A stretch of DNA of 11,204 nucleotides, from assembly GCA_017987425.1 (NCBI GenBank), contig JAGNTT010000045.1, positions 1 to 11,204 of the forward strand, read 5' to 3'. The stretch comes from Candidatus Omnitrophota bacterium (GTDB lineage Bacteria; Omnitrophota; Gorgyraeia; Zapsychrales; Fredricksoniimonadaceae). Positions 1-7,598 of this stretch are shown here, in pieces. The stretch's first letter is position 1. Each line of letters starts with the position of its first letter. The notes beneath the pieces are model-generated. The model made no database searches, was not told the DNA's origin, and worked only from the letters and a program-made list of their open reading frames with translations. A program made the position numbers and the translations under genes.

Positions 1-867
1 GTTAAATGTTTTATACATATCGTGCTCGGGCACATTTCCCTGATCCTGAATCAGCTTGAACACATCCGGCACAGGCCAGCTTCCTTTACAGATCGAAAAG
101 CATAAACCTTTAGGAAGAACCTTCGTAAGCTTTTCATAAAAAGCACCGCCGGTGATGTGCGCCATGCCGTGCACCTGGAATTTTTCTAATAATGCTAAGA
201 CCGGCTTCACATAGATTCTTGTTGGCTCAAGCAATATCTTAGCGTATTTCTTCTGCTGATCAGCGGATAAAACTTTGCGCACCAGCGAATAGCCGTTCGA
301 ATGAATACCGCTCGACGCAAGACCGATCACCTGATCGCCCGGTTTAATCGTTGAGCCGTCGAGCAGTTTGTCAGATTCCACAACACCAACTGTAAAACCG
401 GCCAGATCATAATCTTTGCCGTGATACATGCCGGGCATTTCCGCGGTCTCTCCGCCGATCAATGCGCATCCGGCCTGACGGCATCCCTCGACGATCCCTT
501 TCATCACGCTGCTCATCAGACGGTTGTCCAGCTGACCGCAGGCCAGATAATCCAGAAAGAACATCGGCTGCGCGCCCGTGCATAAAACATCGTTCACGTT
601 CATGGCGACCAGATCGATGCCGACCTTATCATGCTTGCCCGTCAGATTCGCAATCAAAAGTTTTGTACCGACCCCGTCAGTCGAAGACACCAAAACGGGT
701 TTTTTATATTTCTTGGCATCAAATGAGAACAGCGCTCCGAAAGAACCGGGACGGCTGATGGCACCCGCGTTCAATGTGGATTTGGCCATTCCCTTGATTC
801 CGTCGACAAAACGGTTCGCTTTATCAATATCGACACCGCTGGTTTTATAGGTGATCGGACGCGTCAT
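1..867 (-). CDS. purM: Phosphoribosylformylglycinamidine cyclo-ligase (AIR synthetase), C-terminus cut by window edge
   Basis: PurM closes the imidazole ring of FGAM with ATP to give AIR, the step after PurL/PurQ. The reading frame is open from ATG at 867-865 to base 1, giving 289 residues of a family usually about 340-350 long. What is visible is the ATP-grasping SSTDGVGTK motif at residues 61-69, the MNVND stretch at about 89-93, GGETAEMPG at 138-146 and SSGIHSNGYSLVR at about 185-197. The last visible residues, MYKTFN, run into the family's conserved FNMG segment, so only about the last 50-60 residues are missing. The start ATG overlaps the purQ stop as ATGA, and an AGGGAG ribosome site sits 8 nt upstream, implying translational coupling. 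Nothing looks damaged. Confidence is very high from the motifs and from the neighbours. Confidence 0.97.
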   Translation of the reverse strand, partial: MTRPITYKTSGVDIDKANRFVDGIKGMAKSTLNAGAISRPGSFGALFSFDAKKYKKPVLVSSTDGVGTKLLIANLTGKHDKVGIDLVAMNVNDVLCTGAQPMFFLDYLACGQLDNRLMSSVMKGIVEGCRQAGCALIGGETAEMPGMYHGKDYDLAGFTVGVVESDKLLDGSTIKPGDQVIGLASSGIHSNGYSLVRKVLSADQQKKYAKILLEPTRIYVKPVLALLEKFQVHGMAHITGGAFYEKLTKVLPKGLCFSICKGSWPVPDVFKLIQDQGNVPEHDMYKTFN

Positions 868-1664
868 AGCAGCTGCTCCCTCACATAGCGTATGCCGTTC
901 TCAAAAATTTTAGCCCCGTCACCGTATTCGCTTGTTTTTTCCATGCGGGTCCACGATGGACATTGGGTAAAACGGAAAAATCGCTCCGGATGAGGCATCA
1001 GTCCCAAGATTTGACCGGTGCTGTCGCAGATGCCGGCGACGTCGTCAGTCGAACCATTAGGATTTACAGGATATTCGCCGGGGTTTCCTTCGGCATCGCA
1101 ATAACGCAATGTAATCTGTCCGTTGGCATCCAGACGTTTCAAAAAGCCCTGATCGCGCACCACGAATTTTCCTTCACCGTGAGCAATCGGCAGGTGAATT
1201 ACTCCCTCAAGCCCCTGCGTCCACGGGCTCTTGCCGCTTGTTCTTAATCTCACCCAGCGGGCTTCGAACTTGGCGGAGTCATTAAGCGTCAGCGTGACAT
1301 CCTGATGGGCGTCGCTTTTCAAAGGCCCGGGAAGAATGCCCGCCTTGACCAGAATCTGAAATCCATTGCAGATACCGATCATCAATTTCCCGTCGGCAAT
1401 AAAACGATTGATGTCCTGGGCAAGGCTGATGCGAAGCTCATTGGCCAGAATCCGGCCGGACGCGATATCATCACCGTAACTGAACCCGCCGGGAACGGCG
1501 ATGATGTGATAATCGTTCAGGAAACATTCTTTTTTGACCAGACGCTTGATATGCACCTGGTCCACCTCGGCCCCGAAATGTTTAAAGGCAAAGCCGGTCT
1601 CTTCGTTGCAATTCGTTCCCGCCGTGCGAAGGACAAGAACTTTAACTTTGGATTGTGCAGCCAT
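864..1664 (-). CDS. purQ: Phosphoribosylformylglycinamidine synthase glutaminase subunit PurQ
   Basis: This class I glutamine amidotransferase releases ammonia from glutamine and passes it to PurL to make FGAM. The 266-residue product starts with the Rossmann-like VKVLVLRTAGTNCN segment. The oxyanion/nucleophile region is PGGFSYGDD at 58-66 and GICNGFQ at 97-103, with the nucleophile Cys99. The catalytic partners are His225 and Glu227 in MPHPERFFR. At 266 residues it is clearly longer than the about 227 of Bacillus-type PurQ; the extra part includes a tail after MPHPERFF that resembles the C-terminus of the large single-chain PurL. The start ATG at 1664 lies 5 nt after the LOG stop. The nearest purine-rich ribosome site (AGGA) is about 15 nt upstream, too far to be good, so expression probably depends on coupling to the gene before it. 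It overlaps purM by 4 nt. Confidence 0.97.
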   Translation of the reverse strand: MAAQSKVKVLVLRTAGTNCNEETGFAFKHFGAEVDQVHIKRLVKKECFLNDYHIIAVPGGFSYGDDIASGRILANELRISLAQDINRFIADGKLMIGICNGFQILVKAGILPGPLKSDAHQDVTLTLNDSAKFEARWVRLRTSGKSPWTQGLEGVIHLPIAHGEGKFVVRDQGFLKRLDANGQITLRYCDAEGNPGEYPVNPNGSTDDVAGICDSTGQILGLMPHPERFFRFTQCPSWTRMEKTSEYGDGAKIFENGIRYVREQLL

Positions 1665-1669
1665 TGGTA

Positions 1670-2338
1670 TTATTTACGTTTCCTGGACGACTGTTTTCCA
1701 TAAAAGTTCCGGATGATCTTGACCGCATCTTCCGGCTTATCCACGGTCTGATAAATGCTCAGATCGGCTTTATCAATACAATTTTCCGCGAGCACTGAAT
1801 CCTCAAGCCACTCGAGCAAACCTTTCCAGTAAGAGCTGCCGTAAAGAATGACCGGAAACCGCTGCATACGCTGGGTCTGGATCAGTGTGAGACTTTCAAA
1901 TAATTCATCAAGCGTGCCGAAACCGCCCGGAAAGATCACGAAGGCCTTCGCGTATTTGACGAACATGACTTTTCTCGAGAAGAAATAATGAAAATTGATC
2001 AGCTGCTTAATATAGGGATTCGGTTTCTGCTCAAATGGAAGATCGATGTTGAGCCCGATCGACTGACCGCCCGCCTCTGCAGCGCCTTTATTACCGGCTT
2101 CCATGATACTCGGACCTCCGCCGGTAATTACGGCATAACCTTCTTGGACCAAAAGCTTCGCTGTTGTTTCAGCGGCTTTGTAATATTTTTGATCCAACTT
2201 GGTCCTCGCCGAACCGAAAATGCTGACCGCAGGACCTATCTGGGAAAGCTCATCGAAACCCTCCACGAATTCCGCCATAATACGAAAAACACGCCATGGA
2301 TTCTCATCGGGTATCGGTGTCTGCTTCAGTCTTACCAT
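1670..2338 (-). CDS. LOG-family (TIGR00730-type) nucleoside monophosphate phosphoribohydrolase
   Basis: LOG ('lonely guy') proteins cleave the N-glycosidic bond of adenosine-5'-monophosphate-type nucleotides, best known as cytokinin riboside monophosphate activators; bacterial relatives also act on ordinary NMPs. The family signature is intact: SIFGSART at about 39-46, GGGPSIMEAGNKGA at 73-86, Arg122-Lys123, and PGGFGTLDE at 137-145. At 222 residues it is full length. I start it at ATG 2338 because AAAAGGA lies just upstream and the protein then begins directly with family-like sequence. The frame stays open for 21 more codons to 2401, but those run through a palindromic repeat and look non-coding. 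The gene sits inside the purine operon between purL and purQ. The true substrate (cytokinin-like base, AMP/IMP or another NMP) cannot be told from sequence. Confidence 0.9.
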   Translation of the reverse strand: MVRLKQTPIPDENPWRVFRIMAEFVEGFDELSQIGPAVSIFGSARTKLDQKYYKAAETTAKLLVQEGYAVITGGGPSIMEAGNKGAAEAGGQSIGLNIDLPFEQKPNPYIKQLINFHYFFSRKVMFVKYAKAFVIFPGGFGTLDELFESLTLIQTQRMQRFPVILYGSSYWKGLLEWLEDSVLAENCIDKADLSIYQTVDKPEDAVKIIRNFYGKQSSRKRK

Positions 2339-2343
2339 AATAT

Positions 2344-2350
2344 TCCTTTT
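2344..2350 (-). promoter_or_regulatory. Ribosome binding site that sets the LOG-family gene start
   Basis: On the minus strand AAAAGGA precedes the ATG at 2338 with a spacing of about 5 nt. No comparable site stands before the upstream in-frame ATG near 2401. This supports the shorter 222-residue protein. Confidence 0.65.
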
Positions 2351-2351
2351 A

Positions 2352-2406
2352 GATAGTTGATGGTAAATAGTAGATGGTTGACGGTGACCATCTGCCATCA
2401 CCTATC
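2352..2406. repeat. Imperfect nested palindrome between purL and the LOG gene
   Basis: The outer arms are GATAGTTGATGG (2352-2363) and CCATCACCTATC (2395-2406), complementary at 11 of 12 positions. The inner arms are AGATGGT (2372-2378) and ACCATCT (2387-2393), perfectly complementary around an 8-nt loop. The left side has an 8-nt bulge and the right a 1-nt bulge. Within it the GATGG word recurs in direct orientation (GTTGATGG, GTAGATGG), so it also looks like a degenerate short tandem repeat folded on itself. It fills most of the 83-nt gap after the purL stop. In the operon mRNA it would form a hairpin just upstream of the LOG ribosome site. It has no T-run, so it is not a standard terminator. 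Confidence 0.75.
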
Positions 2407-2421
2407 CCTTATCTACGATTA

Positions 2422-5325
2422 TTAAAACGCCAGCGGCTTCTGCCAGATGTTTTTAAGAACGTGAGAATCCGCATGAGCACAGATTTTTCCGTCCAGACCT
2501 TTGACGATCAATTCCTGTGCCGATTCAACCAGACCGATCTGGGCAAATGTTGTTTTAGCCATCAGGGCTTCAAATTTCTTTTGATTCTTGGGCTCGACCT
2601 CGACGATCAAGCGCGAGTTCGATTCGGAGAAAAACACCACGTCATCCCGACGGCGCTTGCCTTTATAGGGAACTTCCGCAAGGTCGATGGTGGCGCCCAG
2701 TCCGCCGCTGAATGCCATTTCGGCGACAGCGACACCGAGCCCGCCTTCGGAACAGTCATGCGCGGAACGGACCAGACCTTTGGCAATGGCGGCGCTCAAC
2801 GCATCGAACGTTACTAAAGCTTTCTTGAAATTCACCTGCGGGACATGTTCGCCCAGCGTTCCGTTCAATTCACTATAAATGGAACCGCCCATTTCATCAT
2901 GCGTTTCTCCGACGACATAAAGGACATTGCCGGCTTTCTTTAAATCCATCGTGATGCATTTATTCACATCATCGATGATGCCGATCGCCGAGATCAAAAT
3001 GGTTCCCGGAATGGCGATCGATTGGCCGCCTTCGGTATATTCATTGTAAAGGCTGTCCTTACCGGAAATAAACGGCGTGCCGAAAGCGACAGCGGCTTTG
3101 TAGCATCCCTCAGCCGTGCGCACGAGCCCGCCCAGGCGGTCCGGTTTGTCGGGATTTCCCCAGCAAAAATTGTCGAGAAGCGCCACCTGTTTGAGATTTC
3201 CCCCGACGGAAATGATCTGGCGGATCGCCTCATCGATGCAGGAAGCCGCCATCCAGAACGGATCGAGCATACCGAAACGCACGTTGATGCCGTTGGACAC
3301 TGCGATGCCTTTGTCGGAATCAAGCCGCGGCCGAAGCACCGCCGCGTCCGACGGACCGTCCCATGCGGCGCCGACAAATGGTTTGATGACGCTTGTACCC
3401 TGCACTTCGTGATCGTAACGGCGCACGATCGCTTCTTTGGAACACACATTGTAATGAGCGAGCGCTTTTTGAAGCGATTCCGTTAAATCTTTCGGACATG
3501 CAAACTTTTCAGGCGACGGCTTGACCTGTTTATAAACGGCATCCTTGGTAATGTTGGGAACGCCGTCGTGCAGAAATTTCATATCGAGATCGCACACCTG
3601 ACAGCCGTCATAAAAAAGTTCCAGCCGTCCGCTGCCGGTGAATTCGCCGATGACGGTCGCCTCGACATTCTCCCCCGCGCAGACTTCGAGAAGCAATTCG
3701 ATCTTTTCTTTGGGGACCGACATGACCATGCGTTCCTGCGATTCGGAAATCCAAATTTCGGTGTAACGGAGGCCCTGATATTTAAGCGGAACTTTCTCAA
3801 GCGTCACACGCGCGCCCAAAGTCTCACCCATTTCTCCGACGGCGCTGGACAAACCGCCGGCCCCGCAGTCGGTGATCGCCGAATAAAGCCCAAGATCGCG
3901 CGCCTGCATGAGCGCGTCGCACACTTTTTTCTCTTCGATCGGATTGCCGATCTGAACGGCTCCTGATGAAACCGTTTCGGATTCATCGGTCAGTTCACCG
4001 GAAGAAAATGTCGCGCCATGAATACCGTCGCGTCCAGTACGTCCGCCTAATACAACTACCAGATCGCCTTTCTTAACGGCTTTCTTCTCTTTGCCTTTGG
4101 GGATGAGCCCGACGTTTCCGCAAAACACCAGCGGATTACCGACGAAATGCCGGTCGAATAAAACAGCGCCATTGACCGTCGGGATTCCCATCTTGTTGCC
4201 GTAATCGCGCACACCGCTCACAACACCTTTCATGACACGCTTGGGATGCAGAGTTCCCGGCGGGAGTTTATCAAACGCCATGTCCGGCGGAGCAAAACAA
4301 AAAATATCGGTATTACAAATCGGTTTGGCGCCGAGGCCGGTGCCGAGTGTGTCGCGGATGACGCCTCCCACTCCGGTGTTCGAACCGCCGAAAGGTTCCA
4401 GCGCTGACGGATGGTTATGCGTTTCCACTTTAAAACAGACATTGAATTCTTTATCGAACTTGATGACGCCGGCGTTGTCGTGAAAGACCGAAACGCACCA
4501 CGGTTTATCGAGCGTTTGTGTGGCTTTGATAATGGTGGACTTCAAAAGATTTTTAATAACGCGAGTCTTGGTCTTTCCACCCTCGGTGTGTTTAAGACGG
4601 ATATTGCCGCGGAATGTTTTATGACGGCAGTGTTCGCTCCACGTCTGGGCGACGGTCTCCAGTTCGCAGTCCGTCGGATTGCGGCCTTCTTTTTTGTAAT
4701 GCTTCTGAATGGCTTTCATTTCATTCAGGTTCAAATACAACTGGCCTTCACGGCTGATCTTCAAAAGTTCCTGGTCCTTGGCGCCGATAAGTTGCACCTG
4801 GATCAGATCAATCTTGCGATGCTGGGCGGAACCGATTGAGAAATTTTTGTACTGCGACTGAGGATCAGTAACGACATGCTGGATGAGCTTGTTCATCAAT
4901 ACTTTATTGGTGATGAATTCAAGTTCGCTTTTCGTGGGATTGCCGCGGACCAAATATTTTTTGGAGGTGCGCACTTCACTGATGCCGGGAATGCCTAAGT
5001 CCCTGATCCCCTTGAGAGTGGATTCCTCGACGGGATCCATGACGCCGGGGTTGTAGGAAATTTCGATCGTGGTGCAGCCGGAAGCGGCGGGGACTTTCGC
5101 GTTCTGCGCATAAACTACGCAATCCTGAACAACCGGGTCGGTCAGAAGATCGCTTGCGATCTTGCGGGCATCGTTTTCCTGAATATCACCGTTGACCAGG
5201 TAAACCTGGATGACGTTGACTTCCTGGACCGAGCGAATTCCGCAATCGATAATGTCTTTAAGGACACTGTCCCCGGCGGCATCAAAAACGCCGGATTTAT
5301 CTTTGATTTCGATACGCCAGATCAT
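2422..5325 (-). CDS. purL: Phosphoribosylformylglycinamidine synthase, PurS-PurS-PurL fusion
   Basis: This ATP-dependent synthetase converts FGAR to FGAM using ammonia from PurQ. It is 967 residues long, against about 600-750 for small PurL and about 1300 for the single-chain form. Residues 1-75 and 85-155 are two tandem PurS-like domains; both show an IEI strand, a G-V-F/M-D turn, LK-I-D-GI and a YLV-G strand in the same order. The PurL core follows: WSEHCRHK at 229-236, ETHNHPSALEPFGGSNTG at 301-318, GGRTGRDGIHGA at 427-438, ITDCGAGGLSSA at 484-495, FISGKDS at 752-758 and HDCSEGGLG at 856-864. No glutaminase domain is present; purQ is separate, two genes downstream. The ATG at 5325 is the only plausible start because it gives a complete first PurS domain, but no ribosome site precedes it. 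It lies 92 nt after purC, across a hairpin repeat. Confidence 0.96.
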   Translation of the reverse strand: MIWRIEIKDKSGVFDAAGDSVLKDIIDCGIRSVQEVNVIQVYLVNGDIQENDARKIASDLLTDPVVQDCVVYAQNAKVPAASGCTTIEISYNPGVMDPVEESTLKGIRDLGIPGISEVRTSKKYLVRGNPTKSELEFITNKVLMNKLIQHVVTDPQSQYKNFSIGSAQHRKIDLIQVQLIGAKDQELLKISREGQLYLNLNEMKAIQKHYKKEGRNPTDCELETVAQTWSEHCRHKTFRGNIRLKHTEGGKTKTRVIKNLLKSTIIKATQTLDKPWCVSVFHDNAGVIKFDKEFNVCFKVETHNHPSALEPFGGSNTGVGGVIRDTLGTGLGAKPICNTDIFCFAPPDMAFDKLPPGTLHPKRVMKGVVSGVRDYGNKMGIPTVNGAVLFDRHFVGNPLVFCGNVGLIPKGKEKKAVKKGDLVVVLGGRTGRDGIHGATFSSGELTDESETVSSGAVQIGNPIEEKKVCDALMQARDLGLYSAITDCGAGGLSSAVGEMGETLGARVTLEKVPLKYQGLRYTEIWISESQERMVMSVPKEKIELLLEVCAGENVEATVIGEFTGSGRLELFYDGCQVCDLDMKFLHDGVPNITKDAVYKQVKPSPEKFACPKDLTESLQKALAHYNVCSKEAIVRRYDHEVQGTSVIKPFVGAAWDGPSDAAVLRPRLDSDKGIAVSNGINVRFGMLDPFWMAASCIDEAIRQIISVGGNLKQVALLDNFCWGNPDKPDRLGGLVRTAEGCYKAAVAFGTPFISGKDSLYNEYTEGGQSIAIPGTILISAIGIIDDVNKCITMDLKKAGNVLYVVGETHDEMGGSIYSELNGTLGEHVPQVNFKKALVTFDALSAAIAKGLVRSAHDCSEGGLGVAVAEMAFSGGLGATIDLAEVPYKGKRRRDDVVFFSESNSRLIVEVEPKNQKKFEALMAKTTFAQIGLVESAQELIVKGLDGKICAHADSHVLKNIWQKPLAF

Positions 5326-5343
5326 TTTAAGAGGTAGGAAAAA

Positions 5344-5399
5344 TGTAGGGGCCGGGTCTCCCGGCCCATTATCAGGGGCGGGGAAACCCCGCCCCTACA
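5344..5399. repeat. REPIN/MITE-like double hairpin between purC and purL
   Basis: A 56-bp element is bounded by perfect 9-bp inverted ends, TGTAGGGGC (5344-5352) and GCCCCTACA (5391-5399). Inside are two GC-rich hairpins: GGGCCGGG (5349-5356), loop TCT, CCCGGCCC (5360-5367); and GGGGCGGGG (5375-5383), loop AAA, CCCCGCCCC (5387-5395). The two halves are near-copies in opposite orientation, the layout of a paired REP element. It is sharply GC-rich against its neighbours. It carries no ORF and no T-run. In the operon transcript it would form stable hairpins in the purC-purL gap, which could affect message stability or the relative yield of the two proteins. Confidence 0.85.
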
Positions 5400-5417
5400 A
5401 GGTTTATAATTCGTTAA

Positions 5418-6122
5418 TTAGCGCGTAACGCGGCGCAATACTTCTTGGTATGCCTGTTCGATGTTTCCAAGATCTCGACGGAAACGATCCTTGTCCAGCT
5501 TTTCGCCGGTCCCGATTTCCCACAAACGGCAGGTATCAGGAGAAATTTCATCCGCCAGAATGATTTCGCCCTTGTGACGGCCGAATTCCAGCTTGAAATC
5601 GATAAGTTCGATGTTAAGCGCGGCGAAGAAGTCACGCATGGCATCGTTGACCTTGAAAACCATGGTCTTGATCTTTTCTACTTCAGCATCCGTCGCGTAA
5701 CCGAGAGCGCGGATGTGATATTCGTTGATCATCGGATCGCCAAGTTTGTCTTCCTTGTAGCAGAATTCCAGGATCGGGCACGCGAGCGTTGTTCCCTCCG
5801 GAAGGCCCAGAAGGCGGCAAAGCGAACCTGCCGCGCGGTTACGGATGATAACTTCCAGCGGAACGATCTCTACTTTCTTGACCAGCATTTCACGGTCATT
5901 CAAGGTCTTGACGTAATGGGTAACAATGCCCCGCGTTTGAAGCATCTCGAAAATTTTCGTCGAGATTTTGTTATTAACGACGCCCTTCTGGTCTATGGTC
6001 CCCTTCTTGGCGGCATTGAACGCGGTCGCGTCATCCTTGAAATACTGGATGACAAGATCGGGATTGTCCGTCGTATAAAGAATTTTGGCTTTGCCTTCGT
6101 AGATTTTGTCGCGCTTTTCCAT
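5418..6122 (-). CDS. purC: Phosphoribosylaminoimidazole-succinocarboxamide (SAICAR) synthase
   Basis: PurC joins CAIR and aspartate with ATP to form SAICAR, the substrate of PurB encoded just upstream. The 234-residue length is typical. Visible motifs are KIYEGKAKI at 6-14, the first signature VIIRNRAAGSLCR at 91-103, and the second signature region LIDFKLEFG at 173-181, followed by ADEISPDTCRLWE at about 190-202. I start at ATG 6122 because the protein then opens with the family's usual MEKRDKIYEGKAK sequence; the start overlaps the purB stop as TAATG, and an AGGTGG ribosome site lies in the end of purB. The open frame extends 22 codons further but those overlap purB. Translation is probably coupled to purB. 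Confidence 0.97.
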   Translation of the reverse strand: MEKRDKIYEGKAKILYTTDNPDLVIQYFKDDATAFNAAKKGTIDQKGVVNNKISTKIFEMLQTRGIVTHYVKTLNDREMLVKKVEIVPLEVIIRNRAAGSLCRLLGLPEGTTLACPILEFCYKEDKLGDPMINEYHIRALGYATDAEVEKIKTMVFKVNDAMRDFFAALNIELIDFKLEFGRHKGEIILADEISPDTCRLWEIGTGEKLDKDRFRRDLGNIEQAYQEVLRRVTR

Positions 6123-7417
6123 TATTTGATCCCCACCTGCTTGAAGATGCGGTCGCGATGACGGATATAGTACTTGATGTCGAAACACGCATCAATCTCG
6201 TTCTTGGAAAGATACTTCCTTACCTTGCGGTCGCGATAAAGAACATCCTTGAATTCGCTTGTTTCCTGCCAGACCTGCATGGCGCATGCCTGAATAATGG
6301 AATAAGCGGCATCGCGGGTCAGACCTTTCTTCATGAGCTCAAGAAGAATACGCTGGGAATAAATCAAACCGCGTGTCTTACCCAAATTGGCGACCATGTT
6401 TTTGGGATAAACCAAAAGCCCCTCAACGATCGGGATGAATTTGTTAAGCATGTAATTTAGCGTGATGGTGCTGTCGGGCAGGATCACACGTTCAGCCGAT
6501 GAGTGGCTGATGTCGCGTTCATGCCAGAGATTGATATTCTCGAGAGCAACCATTGAGTTGGCGCGCAAAATACGGGCCAGACCCGTAATGCGTTCGCACG
6601 TGACCGGATTTCTCTTATGCGGCATGGCCGATGAACCGATCTGTCCCTTGAAAAACGGTTCTTCAACTTCAAGAACTTCAGTTTTCTGCAAAAGACGGAT
6701 TTCAACGGCGAATTTACTTAAGGAAGCTCCGATAAGCGCCAAAACCTGCATGAATTCAGCATGATGATCGCGCTGGATAACCTGCGTTGCGACATTTTCA
6801 GGCCTGAGGCCCAGTTTTTCGCAAACATACTGTTCGACAAAAGGATCGATGTTGGCATATGTCCCGACGGCGCCGGAAAGTTTTCCGATGCGCATGTTCT
6901 CGCGGGCACGCTCCATGCGTTCGACGTTACGCACGGTTTCGTCATACCACATGGCAAGTTTGAGACCGAACGTTGTCGGCTCGGCATGAACACCGTGTGT
7001 GCGCGCAATACAGGGCGTGTCTTTATATTTTTTAGCCTTGAGTTTAAGAACCGCTACTAATTTCTTAAGGTCGGTGATAATTAAATCGCTGGCTTCAACA
7101 CACTGAACGGACAAGGAGGTGTCCAAAAGATCCGACGAGGTAAGACCCATGTGAAGATATTGGGCATCTGAGCCAAGACTTTCACCGATATTCTGAATGA
7201 AGGCAACAACGTCATGCTTAGTTTTCTCTTCCAAGCGGCGAACTTCTTCCAAATCAAACTTGGCGTTCTTGCGGATGTTATCCACGGCCTGCTTCGGTAT
7301 CTGCCCGAGTTTCGCCAACGCTTCACAGGCGAGGATTTCAATGTTGAGCATGATCTCCAGCTTGCGCTGATCAGACCAAATGCGCCCAATCTTGGAAAGG
7401 GTGTACCTCTCAATCAT
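6122..7417 (-). CDS. purB: Adenylosuccinate lyase
   Basis: PurB removes fumarate from SAICAR and from adenylosuccinate, so it acts twice in AMP synthesis. The 431 residues match the length of Bacillus-type enzymes and the protein belongs to the fumarase/aspartase superfamily. Visible are KHDVVAF at 67-73, GLTSSDLLDT at 91-100, RTHGVHAEPTTFG at 139-151 (His141 is the expected general acid) and the flexible catalytic-serine loop with the fumarate lyase signature GSSAMPHKRNP at 261-271. The start ATG has a strong AAGGAG ribosome site 8 nt upstream. It is the first gene of the operon, with a promoter candidate about 180 nt away. Its stop overlaps the purC start by one base. Confidence 0.98.
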   Translation of the reverse strand: MIERYTLSKIGRIWSDQRKLEIMLNIEILACEALAKLGQIPKQAVDNIRKNAKFDLEEVRRLEEKTKHDVVAFIQNIGESLGSDAQYLHMGLTSSDLLDTSLSVQCVEASDLIITDLKKLVAVLKLKAKKYKDTPCIARTHGVHAEPTTFGLKLAMWYDETVRNVERMERARENMRIGKLSGAVGTYANIDPFVEQYVCEKLGLRPENVATQVIQRDHHAEFMQVLALIGASLSKFAVEIRLLQKTEVLEVEEPFFKGQIGSSAMPHKRNPVTCERITGLARILRANSMVALENINLWHERDISHSSAERVILPDSTITLNYMLNKFIPIVEGLLVYPKNMVANLGKTRGLIYSQRILLELMKKGLTRDAAYSIIQACAMQVWQETSEFKDVLYRDRKVRKYLSKNEIDACFDIKYYIRHRDRIFKQVGIK

Positions 7418-7425
7418 AGACTTTG

Positions 7426-7431
7426 CTCCTT
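7426..7431 (-). promoter_or_regulatory. Strong Shine-Dalgarno site of purB
   Basis: AAGGAG on the minus strand, 8 nt before the purB ATG at 7417. It is the best ribosome site in the operon and fits purB being the lead cistron. A CCTT word about 20 nt upstream could pair weakly with it. Confidence 0.8.
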
Positions 7432-7536
7432 TTTAATGTTTCTGGAAGGGGAATTGTTTATCGTGCGGGGAAAATCATTATCCCGGGGGGGTTCAATACA
7501 CGCGGCGAAATCAATGCTGACGTTGCTCACGAAATT

Positions 7537-7561
7537 GTCCAAAAAAATCCGGGTTGCGGAC
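7537..7561 (-). terminator. Possible attenuator-like hairpin in the purB leader
   Basis: Reading the minus strand, GTCCG (7561-7557), loop CAACC, CGGAT (7551-7547) forms a short stem of four pairs plus one G-U, ending in a run of seven T (7547-7541). A GGAC right after the T-run (7540-7537) can compete for the same GTCC, giving a mutually exclusive fold. This is the shape of a small transcription attenuator within the roughly 175-nt leader. The stem is weak and no known purine riboswitch core is seen, so this is tentative. Confidence 0.3.
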
Positions 7562-7598
7562 GACGATTATGAAATTATTCCCTGTCGAAAACGCTTGT

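Noticed and set aside
2339..2401. N-terminal extension of the LOG protein beginning MMADGH
   Set aside because: It is translation of the palindromic repeat; a good ribosome site supports ATG 2338 instead.
2994..3449. Open frames of about 150 codons on both strands inside purL
   Set aside because: They lie in other frames of an intact purL with family motifs throughout; their translations are rich in Arg, Ser and Pro and resemble no protein.
5344..5399. Intrinsic terminator splitting the purine operon
   Set aside because: The hairpins are strong but lack a T-run on either strand, and the genes on both sides belong to the same pathway.
5445..6161. A 238-codon open frame on the plus strand opposite purC
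   Set aside because: It is fully antisense to a gene with complete PurC motifs, has no recognisable domain, and is a by-product of codon composition.
6123..6188. Longer PurC starting inside purB
   Set aside because: The extra 22 residues do not fit the family and would require a 67-nt overlap; ATG 6122 has the TAATG junction and the expected N-terminus.
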